The notes under the pieces are model-generated. The model did no database searches. It worked only from the letters and a program-made list of their open reading frames with translations, and was not told the origin of the DNA. Shown piece by piece: positions 1 to 8,527 of a stretch of DNA of 49,805 nt. Source of the stretch: Jaenimonas drosophilae (Eukaryota > Euglenozoa > Kinetoplastea > Trypanosomatida > Trypanosomatidae); the NCBI GenBank assembly GCA_030849065.1, contig JASAON010001540.1, positions 1 to 49,805 on the forward strand. The letters are read 5' to 3'. Position numbers and translations under genes: made by a program. The stretch's first letter is position 1. Each line of letters starts with the position of its first letter.

Positions 1-3
1 ACG

Positions 4-2685
4 ATGCAGGCATTTAATAATGACGAAACACAAAAGTTGGATTACGATGACTACATCGTCCTCTCCAAAGACTCCGATGCACTTCCCATTGGCGTGAGCC
101 CTCGGCAGAACATTCTTGGGGGCGAAGGCCGCCCCACCATTCGCCATGATGTTCCTGAAGAGCTCCTGATGAGAACTCCCAGCCCAACAAAACACAGGGG
201 TGATGAGGTGCATCCGCCCCACGCCGCTGCCCACCCTTCTGCGGTGAACCTCTTCCCCTCCAACACTGACAACCAACGTTCCGCTGACGATCATCAGCCA
301 ATGTCTGCCGAGGCCGCTCTTCACGAGAGAAGCGAGGAACTGCCGCCCTTGTTGGGGGAGGACCCCTTTTCCTCCGCCCACACCCGCCCCGACTCCCAAC
401 CAGCCTGCACCCCCAACCTCATCACCCCACAGCGACCTCACACGGCCACAGTAGCATCCGTGCGCAACACCGTCGCTCACGGCTCCACGGCAGCTGCCCT
501 CTTCCCACAAACGCTCGCAGTAGCTGACCTGAGTCTGTGCGGCGAGACCCTGCACTCATCCGTCTTGCCACCCACGACCCACCGCCCGCCCTCTCCGTGC
601 AATGAGCTGCTGGGCAACTTGCCAGAGACTCTGGATGATGGATGCCCCAAGCCGGAGGAATCAATCCTGGAACAGAACTGCAGTGAGCCCACAGGAGCAG
701 CGACCGTGGAGGACCCACCGGAGCAACACAAAGATACTTCTTCCTCGGCAGAAGACGACGCTCCTCTGTTGGAGCCGCAGCCGTCGCCGCGGGCTGCACG
801 GGGCGAGCAGGCTGCCCAACGAGAGCCAACACCAGTTCCGCGGGCCGCATTTACGGCGGGCATGGAGGTGGAGGCTAAGTGGGGCGGTCTCTGGTACGCT
901 GCCACGGTGAAGGAGGATGAGAATCATGGTTTTGTGCAAATTGGGTGGAAGGATGGGTCGTTGATGCATCTTCATGTGCGAGAAGTACGGCTACCGAAGC
1001 CATCCAAAGCCCGGCAAGGGCGGAAGCAGTCACAACAGCAATCGGGGGCGGCGTTCATGGATCGCGCAGACAAGGCTGTGGCCCCCATCACTGGAACCCA
1101 GCTCATGTTTTTGATGGATGAAGAGGATGCCAAGGAAGAGAAGTCTGCCCGGGTCTCGTCCCGAGGCTCGTCCAAAAAACGCCCTCGTGACGTACCAGAT
1201 GAATCCATCGTGGATGTCTGCGGAACGGGGGTTCCCTGCGCGTCTCTGGTGGTGTATGTTTCGTCAGCATGCTCTGCCTCTCATGCGCAGGCCATTCACC
1301 ACTTGGCAGCCCGTGGAGCCTACATCACTTCTTCCCTCTCCAGCTGGATTCAACGGAGCTGCGAGTCAGCGTCGTCACTGTCTTTTTTCATTTTGGTCGC
1401 CCAAGCATCGGAAGTGTTTTCCCCGGATAAGTGTGGCATTTCCGACAGCATACCCACACCGCCCATTCATCTCTCCGTCTTTGCTCATGCCGTGGGCGTT
1501 CCAGCGGTCCTGCCAGCGTGGCTCTTGAGCCTACGCTTCAACGGTTCCTGTGTGGCACTTCCAGCTCGACAAGATCTTCACGCCATGACTGCTCCTCTAC
1601 CCCACTCAAGCCACCACCTTGGTGACGACGCCTTTCATGTTTTGCCCATGAAAAAGCGATCACTCACGGGTCGGACGGTGTACTGCGCTGAGCGTGATCC
1701 CCTGCTGGAGCTGATCCTGGCTGCTGCTGGCGGCCGCTTCATTGCTGAAACAGGCAGTCTTCCACCTCCGTCCGAGAAGGTGGACTACATCTACACCACG
1801 CCGCTGCGTCATGCTCGTGCCACACCACTGCTGCCATTACTGGAGCTTCCATGGCTCTGCACCGAGATCCGGACGCACTTTCTTCGTGAGCGCGCGTCTG
1901 CCCCAGAGGCCGCCACACATGCTGTGCAATCACCGCTGGCGGGAGAGGAGCCTGGGGAGCTCTTTCCCTCTCCGGCCAGTGCGGGAGCGGTGGTGAAGAG
2001 TGCTCGACCACCACCCGCTCTGACAGAGTTGTCCTCACAGAGCCAACTGCGCCTCGTGCCGACCCAATTGGTAGGAGCTGCGGCCCCCAATGGCAAGACG
2101 GAGGAGGCTGCGCTGCGCCCCACCCCATCATCTAATGAGCCGGAGATTCGGCTAGGCCATGCGCTTCCTTCCACACCACGCCGGGGAAGACGCCGCAGCC
2201 CCATCTTGGTGCGGAATGCAGATGTGGCCTGTGAGATGGTCCGTACAGCAAAGGGGGAGGAAGTGATGGTGGGGCTGGGTGAGGACTACTACTTCCAAGT
2301 ATCGGTACAGCCGGTGCGTGGGATGGAGACCTCCGCCATTGCACCCTCGGTGTCTCTTGGACGTGTGGTGCATCTCTCTCGAAAAGATGGGGATGTACTC
2401 GTTACCTTGCAGCTCTACGACATCAAGTACAGAACCATGCATCAGAACCCCAGGACCCATGAGTTGGAGCAGCAGACGACCATCTGTCTTAGCCCACGTT
2501 CCATCACCGTCCCAGCCGCGTCGCTCCTCTTTGATATAGCGGTGTTTATTGTGCCTCCATCATCGCTGCGCCACGTTTATGTACTGGAGGATGGCGAGCC
2601 CACTGCCCATGAGTCTGCCCTCGTGCCTGGGTACCAGACGGTGGCTCAGATGGATGTGGACGAAGAGTCCATGCAGCATCCATAG
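4..2685 (+). CDS. Tudor-like / tandem BRCT-like / BAH-like protein (possibly 5' incomplete)
   Basis: This 893-residue protein is probably a chromatin reader or DNA-damage adaptor, by domain inference only. About the first 280 residues are Pro/Ser/Thr-rich and look disordered, with scattered TQ and SQ pairs. Residues about 285-332 (start GMEVEAKWGGLWYAATV) look like a Tudor fold: a VEAKW strand, a WYAATV strand and a closing IGWKDGS turn. About 402-528 and 550-630 resemble two BRCT repeats; the second begins with the BRCT-like GRTVYCAERD, then AAAGGRFI. About 715-880 carries LGRVVHLSRKDG and SPRSITVPAASLLFDIAVF, reminiscent of a BAH domain. Tudor followed by paired BRCT recalls 53BP1/Crb2/Rad9 mediators; a BAH-like end does not. 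The ATG lies 3 bases from the window edge and the frame is open upstream, so the true start may be earlier. Domain calls are by eye, and the BRCT and BAH calls are the weakest. Confidence 0.6.
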   Translation: MQAFNNDETQKLDYDDYIVLSKDSDALPIGVSPRQNILGGEGRPTIRHDVPEELLMRTPSPTKHRGDEVHPPHAAAHPSAVNLFPSNTDNQRSADDHQPMSAEAALHERSEELPPLLGEDPFSSAHTRPDSQPACTPNLITPQRPHTATVASVRNTVAHGSTAAALFPQTLAVADLSLCGETLHSSVLPPTTHRPPSPCNELLGNLPETLDDGCPKPEESILEQNCSEPTGAATVEDPPEQHKDTSSSAEDDAPLLEPQPSPRAARGEQAAQREPTPVPRAAFTAGMEVEAKWGGLWYAATVKEDENHGFVQIGWKDGSLMHLHVREVRLPKPSKARQGRKQSQQQSGAAFMDRADKAVAPITGTQLMFLMDEEDAKEEKSARVSSRGSSKKRPRDVPDESIVDVCGTGVPCASLVVYVSSACSASHAQAIHHLAARGAYITSSLSSWIQRSCESASSLSFFILVAQASEVFSPDKCGISDSIPTPPIHLSVFAHAVGVPAVLPAWLLSLRFNGSCVALPARQDLHAMTAPLPHSSHHLGDDAFHVLPMKKRSLTGRTVYCAERDPLLELILAAAGGRFIAETGSLPPPSEKVDYIYTTPLRHARATPLLPLLELPWLCTEIRTHFLRERASAPEAATHAVQSPLAGEEPGELFPSPASAGAVVKSARPPPALTELSSQSQLRLVPTQLVGAAAPNGKTEEAALRPTPSSNEPEIRLGHALPSTPRRGRRRSPILVRNADVACEMVRTAKGEEVMVGLGEDYYFQVSVQPVRGMETSAIAPSVSLGRVVHLSRKDGDVLVTLQLYDIKYRTMHQNPRTHELEQQTTICLSPRSITVPAASLLFDIAVFIVPPSSLRHVYVLEDGEPTAHESALVPGYQTVAQMDVDEESMQHP

Positions 2686-2845
2686 CCATGTGTGCCTCCA
2701 CAAGCCCTCTTTCCAGTACCACGTCCACACAAAAACCACATTCATTTGTCTTTTTCTTTTGCGTATGATGATTTGCTGACTACCATGTCTCGTGTGTTTC
2801 ATTTTCTACATGATGAAGCTGCTGCTGCACCTAAAGAACTGCCTT

Positions 2846-2875
2846 TCCTCTTTTCTTCTCTTCTCTTGTGATAAG
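2846..2875 (+). promoter_or_regulatory. Predicted trans-splice acceptor of nitroreductase 1
   Basis: A dense C/T run at about 2842-2867 is followed by the first AG at 2874-2875. The next ATG is the one I accept at 2917, giving a 5' UTR of about 41 bases before spliced-leader addition. This is the clearest example of the arrangement seen before nearly every gene here. Confidence 0.6.
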
Positions 2876-2916
2876 ACTCATTGTATTCTCTCTTCACTCT
2901 CACCCACGCTACCACC

Positions 2917-3528
2917 ATGTCTGCCAACCAAGTTGTTGCCTTTGCTACGAAGCGCCGCACCATCTACAACCTTGGGAAGAATCTGCCCATGAGCAACAAG
3001 GAAATGACGACCCTAATCCAGGACGTCGTGCGTCAGTGCCCATCGTCGCACAACTCACAGGGCACGCGTGTGGTGATCCTGTATGGAGCAGAGCACGAAA
3101 AATTGTGGGCCATGGTGAAGGATGCCATGAAGAACAAGGGGCTTGCGGGTGACCAGCTCCAGACCAGCCTCGCAAAGGTGGATAATTGCTTTTCTGCTGG
3201 TGCCGGAACTGTGCTCTTCTACGAAGACACAGATACCATTAAGGAGCTGCAGACGTCCTTCCCCAATTATGCTGCCTACTTTTCACCCTTGTCGGAGCAT
3301 ACTTCTGCAATGGCCCAGTATGCTGTGTGGACTGCCCTTGCCTCTGAGGGTGTTGGTGCTTCCCTTCAGCACTATACTGAGCTCATTGCCCCCCACCTCT
3401 ACGACGCCTTCAAGGTGCCCACGGAGTGGAAGCTGATTGCCCAGATGCCCTTTGGCTCCATTGAGAAGCCTGCAAATGCAAAGACCTTAATTGATGATTC
3501 CAAGCGCTTCCTTGTGCTGGGAGAGTGA
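2917..3528 (+). CDS. Frm2/Hbn1-like nitroreductase, copy 1
   Basis: This 203-residue protein belongs to the fungal/bacterial Frm2-Hbn1 branch of the nitroreductase superfamily. These are FMN enzymes that reduce nitro-aromatics or quinones using NAD(P)H; the physiological substrate here is unknown. The family pattern is complete: KRRTIYNL near the start (the Arg pair contacts FMN phosphate in relatives), SSHNSQ at about residue 45, GAGTVLFYEDTD in the middle, and AVWTALASEGVGASLQHY followed by QMPFGS near the end. The length matches the family. There is no signal peptide or membrane segment, so it is probably cytosolic. The ATG at 2917 is the first after the acceptor AG at 2874-2875 and gives the same length as copy 2. 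It is about three-quarters identical to copy 2 and shares long identical DNA runs with it. Confidence 0.9.
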   Translation: MSANQVVAFATKRRTIYNLGKNLPMSNKEMTTLIQDVVRQCPSSHNSQGTRVVILYGAEHEKLWAMVKDAMKNKGLAGDQLQTSLAKVDNCFSAGAGTVLFYEDTDTIKELQTSFPNYAAYFSPLSEHTSAMAQYAVWTALASEGVGASLQHYTELIAPHLYDAFKVPTEWKLIAQMPFGSIEKPANAKTLIDDSKRFLVLGE

Positions 3529-4060
3529 TGACTCTCTTCCGTACGACGAGAGCAGCTGTTTTATGCACATCTGTCTTTACGCAACAGTATTCTTTCTTTG
3601 ATTGTTATCCGGTTTCTGAATTTGCTGATTTTGAAGGTGGACTACTCCTGTGAGAACCCGCCTCCGGAGGCGATTTATTCGCACGTTTTGCTCTTTCTAG
3701 TGCTGCACAAGGTCGTTGGTACTCCGACGTCTGTGAGGTGGGGTGGGATTCTTTGGGGCCCATTCCCAATACATTACCTAGTGCAATTTTCATTGTCCGT
3801 TGCTAAACATCAACTATGTTTTGCTTGCGTTATTTGATAAGTTTTACACCTGACTTGTGTGCGCGCAATGACATCCACTCCAGGAGAAACTGCGTGGTGG
3901 GCACAACAAAAAAGAATTGCGTATATGGAATCATAAACAAACTCTGTTTTTATTCATTGTATGCTCTGCCTCTCCCCCAATCCTTGTCTTTTTTTTTGCT
4001 CAATGAAGAACCTTACTTCCTGTATCCCCTACATCCCCTCTCCACATTCACTTCAAAACC
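3529..4060 (+). other. Intergenic region between nitroreductases 1 and 2
   Basis: I see no gene in these 532 bases. They should hold the 3' UTR of copy 1 and the 5' UTR of copy 2. A pyrimidine-rich tract at about 3963-3999 is followed by AG at 4007-4008, a likely trans-splice acceptor for the gene at 4061. The long open frame across 3598-3837 has no recognisable protein content. Confidence 0.6.
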
Positions 4061-4672
4061 ATGTCCCCCAACCCGATGCTCGCTCTTGCTACGAAGCGCC
4101 GTACCATCTATAACCTTGGCAAGAAGCTTCCCAAGAGCAACAAGGAGATGACGACCCTGATCAAGGATGTGGTGCGCATGTGCCCGTCGTCGTTTAACGT
4201 GCAGAGCTCCCGTGTGGTGATCCTCTACGGAGCAGAGCACGCGAAGGTGTGGACCATTGTGAAGGATGCCATGAAGAGCATCGGACTTGCGGGTGAGCAG
4301 CTCCAGGCCAGCAACGCAAAGGTGGATAACTGCTTTGCTGCTGGTGCCGGAACTGTGCTCTTCTACGAAGACACAGATGCCATCAAGGAGCAACAGAAGG
4401 CTTTCCCCACTTATGCTGCCAACTTCCCCTCATTCTCGGAGCACTCTTCCGCGATTGCCCAGTATGCTGTGTGGACTGCCCTTGCCTCTGAGGGTGTTGG
4501 TGCTTCCCTTCAGCACTACAATGAGCTCATTACTCCCCAGCTTCAGGAGGCCTTCAAGCTGCCCAAGGAGTGGAAGCTGATTGCCCAGATGCCCTTTGGC
4601 TCCATTGAGAAGCCTGCTGATGCGAAGACCTTTATCGATGATGCGAAGCGCTTTGTCGTGAAGGGAGAGTAA
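4061..4672 (+). CDS. Frm2/Hbn1-like nitroreductase, copy 2
   Basis: This 203-residue FMN nitroreductase-like protein is the closest paralogue of the gene at 2917. It has KRRTIYNL, SSFNVQ (the family FN-Q FMN-contact motif), AGAGTVLFYEDTD, AVWTALASEGVGASLQHY and QMPFGSIEKP. Matching positions in the two copies lie 1144 bases apart, and runs such as 3198-3236 versus 4342-4380 look identical at DNA level. That fits a recent tandem duplication or gene conversion. The N-terminal ten residues and residues about 118-130 are the most different parts. No targeting signal is visible. Confidence in the family is high; the substrate is not known. Confidence 0.9.
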   Translation: MSPNPMLALATKRRTIYNLGKKLPKSNKEMTTLIKDVVRMCPSSFNVQSSRVVILYGAEHAKVWTIVKDAMKSIGLAGEQLQASNAKVDNCFAAGAGTVLFYEDTDAIKEQQKAFPTYAANFPSFSEHSSAIAQYAVWTALASEGVGASLQHYNELITPQLQEAFKLPKEWKLIAQMPFGSIEKPADAKTFIDDAKRFVVKGE

Positions 4673-5148
4673 GGTACTACGACCTCCTTACTTCTCCATT
4701 CTGTATGAACACTGTTTGTATGCATTCCATACCTATGTGCATTGGTGTTCTCAAATTGTTTTGTTTGCATCCATGGCGATTGGTGGATTTAGTTTTTTTT
4801 TTGTTTGTGGGATGGACTGTTGCTACTGTCGTTGAGATGCGCTATATCGAGAGTGCATATCTGATTCTATCTTCTTGTGCTCCCCATGGTCTTGCTTGAA
4901 TTTCTTTTATTGTGTTGGGATTGGCTGCTTGTTTAAATGGCATCACCCGATTTATCTCTGTGATTGCGGTCCAACTTGCAGTTGAGTGCTTTCTTTTGGC
5001 GACGCACAAGTTGGCATGCTGATGGATAATGAGATCCTCCTGACAATCATCTCGCTGTGCCTCACCTTTGATAGTGTGCATCTTGTGTTTCCTCTTCTTC
5101 TCGTGTGGCTATTCTCATAGTCTTTTGTTACAATCAAGCTCATTCCTG
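4673..5148 (+). other. Intergenic region between nitroreductases 2 and 3
   Basis: No gene is seen here. A C/T-rich run at about 5087-5117 ends in TAG with AG at 5119-5120. The first ATG after it is the start of the next gene at 5149. The frame of that gene stays open upstream to about 5068 but contains no ATG there, so the hydrophobic stretch it would encode is not expected to be translated. Confidence 0.55.
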
Positions 5149-7101
5149 ATGCCGCTCAACTCAGATGCCTTTCTCAACTCGCTTCGCGAACGGCGAAGCA
5201 TCAATCAGCTGGGCCCCATCCCCACGGAGCACCGCCAAGGCGTCGTGGACACCATCAAGTCTGCAGTGTGGGCATCCCTTCCACCCCACGGCCTCCACAC
5301 AACCAAGATCATGATTTGCTTTGACGGATCGCATCACCTTGTGTGGGATGCGGTGGTGAAGTCGGTGGAAAGGGTCAACCCAGAGGCTGCCCCAAAGACC
5401 GCTGCCCGACTACAGTCCTGCATTTTTCCCGCTGCGGGAACCATTTTGTTCTTCGTGGACGACCGCGCGGCTGGAGAAGTGCGGGCGGCGTTGGAGCGGT
5501 CCGAGACCGGTGAGACGCCCGAGCAGCTGAAGGAGAAGGTCAACTCATGGTGTGAGCGTGGGGCGGGTGCCACGGAGTTTGCTGTGTGGGTTGCCCTCCG
5601 CGACCTCCAGTTGGGGGCGAGTCTGCAGCACTACAACCCCATCGTGGATTCCAGCATCACCTCCGCCTTCAGCCTGCCCCCGTGGTGGAAGCTGCACGCT
5701 CAGATGCCCTTTGGCAGCATCGCCTCTCCCCCGAACTTACGTCAAGCAGATCCCATTGACACACGCTTTTTTGTTCGCGACAGCGATGCCCTGACCGCAG
5801 GCATGCTCAATAACCGCACCCCCACGAATGGCCACTCCATCACTCCCCTCAACTTCAATGGCATGGGGGTGGGCAACAGTGCTGCTTCAAAGAACTTCAA
5901 CCCGATGGCCCCTAACGACATGACCCGCGAGTCCCGACAGTCTCTGGCATCGGGCCCACTCAACTCACCGAAGCCCACCCCACCAAACCCTCCCCAGTTG
6001 CTGCCTGGCCAGTCAGGCCCACTTGGCATGTCTGGAAATAATGGCCAGTCCAGTCAGCTTCAGCAGCACCCCGGTCAGTCTGGACAGCTTGGCATGTCTG
6101 GTCAGCCAGGTCAATCCGGACAGTTCCAACAACCTGGTCAGTCAGGTCAGCTTAACGGCTCTGTTCGTCCCGGCCAGTCTGGACAGCTTAACATGTCTGG
6201 TCAGCCAGGTCAATCCGGGCAGTTCCAACAACACCCTGGCCAATCGGGTCAACTTGGCATGTCTGGCCAGCCAGGTCAATCCGGACAGTTCCAACAACCT
6301 GGTCAGTCAGGTCAGCTTAACGGCTCTGTTCGTCCCGGCCAGTCTGGACAGCTTAACATGTCTGGTCAGCCAGGACAATCTGGGCAGTTCCAACAACACC
6401 CCGGCCAGTCGGGTCAACTTGGCATGTCTGGCCAGCCAGGACAGTCCGGACAGTTCCAACAACCTGGTCAGTCAGGCCAGCTTAACGGCTCTGTTCGTCC
6501 CGGCCAGTCTGGGCAGCTTAACATGTCTGGTCAGCCAGGTCAATCCGGACAATTTCAACAGCAACCTGGCCAGTCCGGTCAGTTCCAGCAGCACCCTGGC
6601 CAATCGGGTCAACTTGGCATGTCTGGTCAGCCAGGACAGTCCGGACAGTTCCAACAACACCTCGGCCAGTCGGGTCAACTTGGCATGTCTGGCCAGCCAG
6701 GACAGTCCGGACAGTTCCAACAACCTGGTCAGTCAGGCCAGCTTAACGGCTCTGTTCGTCCCGGCCAGTCTGGGCAGCTTAACATGTCTGGTCAGCCAGG
6801 TCAATCCGGACAATTTCAACAGCAACCTGGCCAGTCCGGTCAGTTCCAGCAGCACCCCGGTCAGTCTGGACAGCTTGGCATGTCTGGCCAGCCAGGACAG
6901 TCCGGACAGTTCCAACAGCACCCCGGCCAGTCAGGCCAGCTTAACGGCTCTGTTCGTCCCGGCCAGTCTGGCCAGCTTAACATGTCTGGTCAGCCAGGAC
7001 AGTCTGGCCAGTTTTATCAGCAGCCTGGCCAGTCTGGACAGCTTGGCATGTCCGGTCAGGCAGGGCAGTACCAAAGCCCTGGGGCGTCTCAACGGTATTA
7101 G
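5149..7101 (+). CDS. Nitroreductase-like protein with long GQSGQ-repeat tail, copy 3
   Basis: This 650-residue protein is a fusion. Residues 1 to about 215 are a third Frm2/Hbn1-like nitroreductase: RERRSINQLG at the start, FPAAGTILFFVDD, FAVWVALRDLQLGASLQHY and QMPFGSIASP. The segment equivalent to the FMN-contacting FNSQ is PPHGLHTT, so that motif is missing. There is also an insertion before the alanine-rich helix (ALERSETGETPEQL). A Pro/Asn/Ser linker of about 90 residues follows, then thirty GQSGQ-led units of 9, 10 or 12 residues (330 residues), and a short end ASQRY. The tail lacks Asp, Glu, Lys and Cys; Arg occurs only in the five LNGSVRP units. No signal peptide remains with the ATG at 5149. 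Role unknown: perhaps a scaffold, condensate or adhesive tail on an enzyme that may no longer be active. Confidence 0.85.
   Translation: MPLNSDAFLNSLRERRSINQLGPIPTEHRQGVVDTIKSAVWASLPPHGLHTTKIMICFDGSHHLVWDAVVKSVERVNPEAAPKTAARLQSCIFPAAGTILFFVDDRAAGEVRAALERSETGETPEQLKEKVNSWCERGAGATEFAVWVALRDLQLGASLQHYNPIVDSSITSAFSLPPWWKLHAQMPFGSIASPPNLRQADPIDTRFFVRDSDALTAGMLNNRTPTNGHSITPLNFNGMGVGNSAASKNFNPMAPNDMTRESRQSLASGPLNSPKPTPPNPPQLLPGQSGPLGMSGNNGQSSQLQQHPGQSGQLGMSGQPGQSGQFQQPGQSGQLNGSVRPGQSGQLNMSGQPGQSGQFQQHPGQSGQLGMSGQPGQSGQFQQPGQSGQLNGSVRPGQSGQLNMSGQPGQSGQFQQHPGQSGQLGMSGQPGQSGQFQQPGQSGQLNGSVRPGQSGQLNMSGQPGQSGQFQQQPGQSGQFQQHPGQSGQLGMSGQPGQSGQFQQHLGQSGQLGMSGQPGQSGQFQQPGQSGQLNGSVRPGQSGQLNMSGQPGQSGQFQQQPGQSGQFQQHPGQSGQLGMSGQPGQSGQFQQHPGQSGQLNGSVRPGQSGQLNMSGQPGQSGQFYQQPGQSGQLGMSGQAGQYQSPGASQRY
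6073..7062 (+). repeat. Coding tandem repeat of thirty GQSGQ units with a 165-base higher-order unit
   Basis: Exactly 990 bases encode 30 units led by GQSGQ. Seventeen are 12 residues long (LGMSGQP, LNGSVRP or LNMSGQP type), nine are 10 long (mostly FQQHP or FQQQP) and four are 9 long (FQQP). The order LGMSGQP, FQQP, LNGSVRP, LNMSGQP, FQQHP makes a 55-residue block. The codons starting LNGSVRP recur at 6151, 6316, 6481, 6742 and 6940, so the spacings are 165, 165, 261 and 198 bases. The last two contain extra FQQ-type and LGMSGQP-type units. Synonymous changes between units show some age, but whole blocks remain nearly identical. Confidence 0.95.
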
Positions 7102-7936
7102 TCGGTTGAACTGGTCCTGTTTGAGCCACTAATTCCTTGGCAAGCAAGGGTGATTTGCTAGCATTGGCCTCTCTAGATGCTCAGATGGTAGCAACTTTTT
7201 GCGCTGAGGGGGTTGAGGTGATCGATGGAGTGCCATGAAGTTGTGCAATCGGACCAACTCATTCCATGAAGATGATGCTTTTTTCTGGTATCAGTTTCTT
7301 GTGTAAAGCATGAGTTTCAGACGATGACTCACAGCAGATCGTCCACCTCGCGCTGCTCTCACAAAAAGATATGATTCGTTCATTCTGTACAGCCACACTG
7401 TTGCTGCTCACCACCTATTTGGCGTTTTATACCCATGTTTCTTTACTAGATTGTCAAGATGAACGGGCTTCCGTATGAGTACTTCTCCGTCGCTTGCGGT
7501 GCTCCTTTTTTATGTGTGCGTTTCTCTGGATGTTGATGTTGGAGAGCTTCATCCATTTCTGAGACAGAGTCTCTCCCTGTACATCCAAACACACATTGAT
7601 ATCTGAGAACCTACAGCTTCAACTGTTTTTTGTTAGTGATTTTTTATTTATTCCTTGTACACGATTTTTTGCAAGAACTTGTTCACTTCGCTGTTAATGT
7701 GGAGATAGGCCAGTCATTCAAATACACCACACAATGCCTACGTCACATACTGAAAGAAAGTTGTAATGCTCTGCACCACGCCAATACTTGGTGGCATTGT
7801 AGGATTCCTTCCTGACCAAAAACCTGACAGCCTATGTGCTTTCTTCACTACTATCTTTTTTGTAGAGTCGCTGCTCTGCGCGCACCATTTTCTAGATTCC
7901 ATCACCCTCAAGTAAACTCCTTTCTTTGGTTTGCCC
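7102..7936 (+). other. Intergenic region between nitroreductases 3 and 4
   Basis: No gene is recognised in these 835 bases. A C/T tract at about 7838-7862, ending TTTTTTGTAG, puts a likely trans-splice acceptor AG at 7864-7865. The first ATG after it is 7937. The rest looks like 3' UTR sequence. Confidence 0.55.
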
Positions 7937-8527
7937 ATGACAGCTCCATCCGTTGCGTGCATGCAGCGTCGCGTTTTCGCGACCCGGCTAGGCTCTGCAC
8001 TCCCACCCCACACCAACTACGGAGAGTTGGGTCTGCGCATTAGGGAGATTTTTGAGGAGTGTCCGACGGCCTTCAACGCTCAGGACACCGCTGTGGCAAT
8101 TCTCTTTGGCCATGAGCACCAGGCTTTTTGGCAGTACATCCATGCCCTTCCCACGACCTCTCCAAGCGATCAGGCTGTGATTGAGTCTTCGCTGTTTCCT
8201 GCTCTTGGAACCGTTGTCCTGCTGGAAAACGAAAAGAAGCTGAAGCTTTGCCAGTGGGACAATCAGCTCTACATGGATCAGCTCCCTACCTATGCGGAGC
8301 AATCCTCGGGAATGGCAGAGTTTGCGATTTGGGTTGGACTGTCGCAGGAGGGCCTTGGCGCGACTGCGCTTCACTACCAACCAGCGATTGAGGGAACCCT
8401 GGCCCGTCTGCTTCATGTGCCTGAGCACTGTACTATCCAAAGCCAGCTCGTGTTTGGTAGCGTGGAGGAAACCGCCAACGCGGTTCTGCCCACCCCCGAT
8501 GCGGAGCTGTTCACCATCCGCATGTAG
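7937..8527 (+). CDS. Frm2/Hbn1-like nitroreductase, copy 4 (divergent)
   Basis: This 196-residue protein is the most diverged member of the array. It keeps the Arg pair (MQRRVFATRLG), the FMN-contact motif TAFNAQ, ALGTVVLLENEKK, the helix GMAEFAIWVGLSQEGLGATALHY and QLVFGSVEET near the end. In the last motif it is closer to fungal Hbn1, which has QLVFG, than copies 1-3, which have QMPFG. It has a slightly shorter central region than copies 1 and 2. No targeting signal is clear. The start is the first ATG after the acceptor at 7864-7865; two codons upstream the frame is open but begins with TTG. An NAD(P)H/FMN-dependent reductase activity is inferred from family only. Confidence 0.87.
   Translation: MTAPSVACMQRRVFATRLGSALPPHTNYGELGLRIREIFEECPTAFNAQDTAVAILFGHEHQAFWQYIHALPTTSPSDQAVIESSLFPALGTVVLLENEKKLKLCQWDNQLYMDQLPTYAEQSSGMAEFAIWVGLSQEGLGATALHYQPAIEGTLARLLHVPEHCTIQSQLVFGSVEETANAVLPTPDAELFTIRM

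Noticed and set aside
5068..5148. Signal-peptide-like extension of the GQSGQ nitroreductase
   Set aside because: It contains no ATG and spans the pyrimidine tract and acceptor of the gene, so its hydrophobic look comes from T-rich DNA.
6073..7062. CRISPR-like repeat array
   Set aside because: The repeats are in-frame coding units without unique spacers, in a eukaryotic gene.
6023..7132. 369-codon open frame in another frame over the GQSGQ repeat, and open frames on the opposite strand (6472-6921)
   Set aside because: They arise because the repeat unit lacks stops in several frames. The frame from 5149 joins the repeat to a clear nitroreductase domain and has a proper start.
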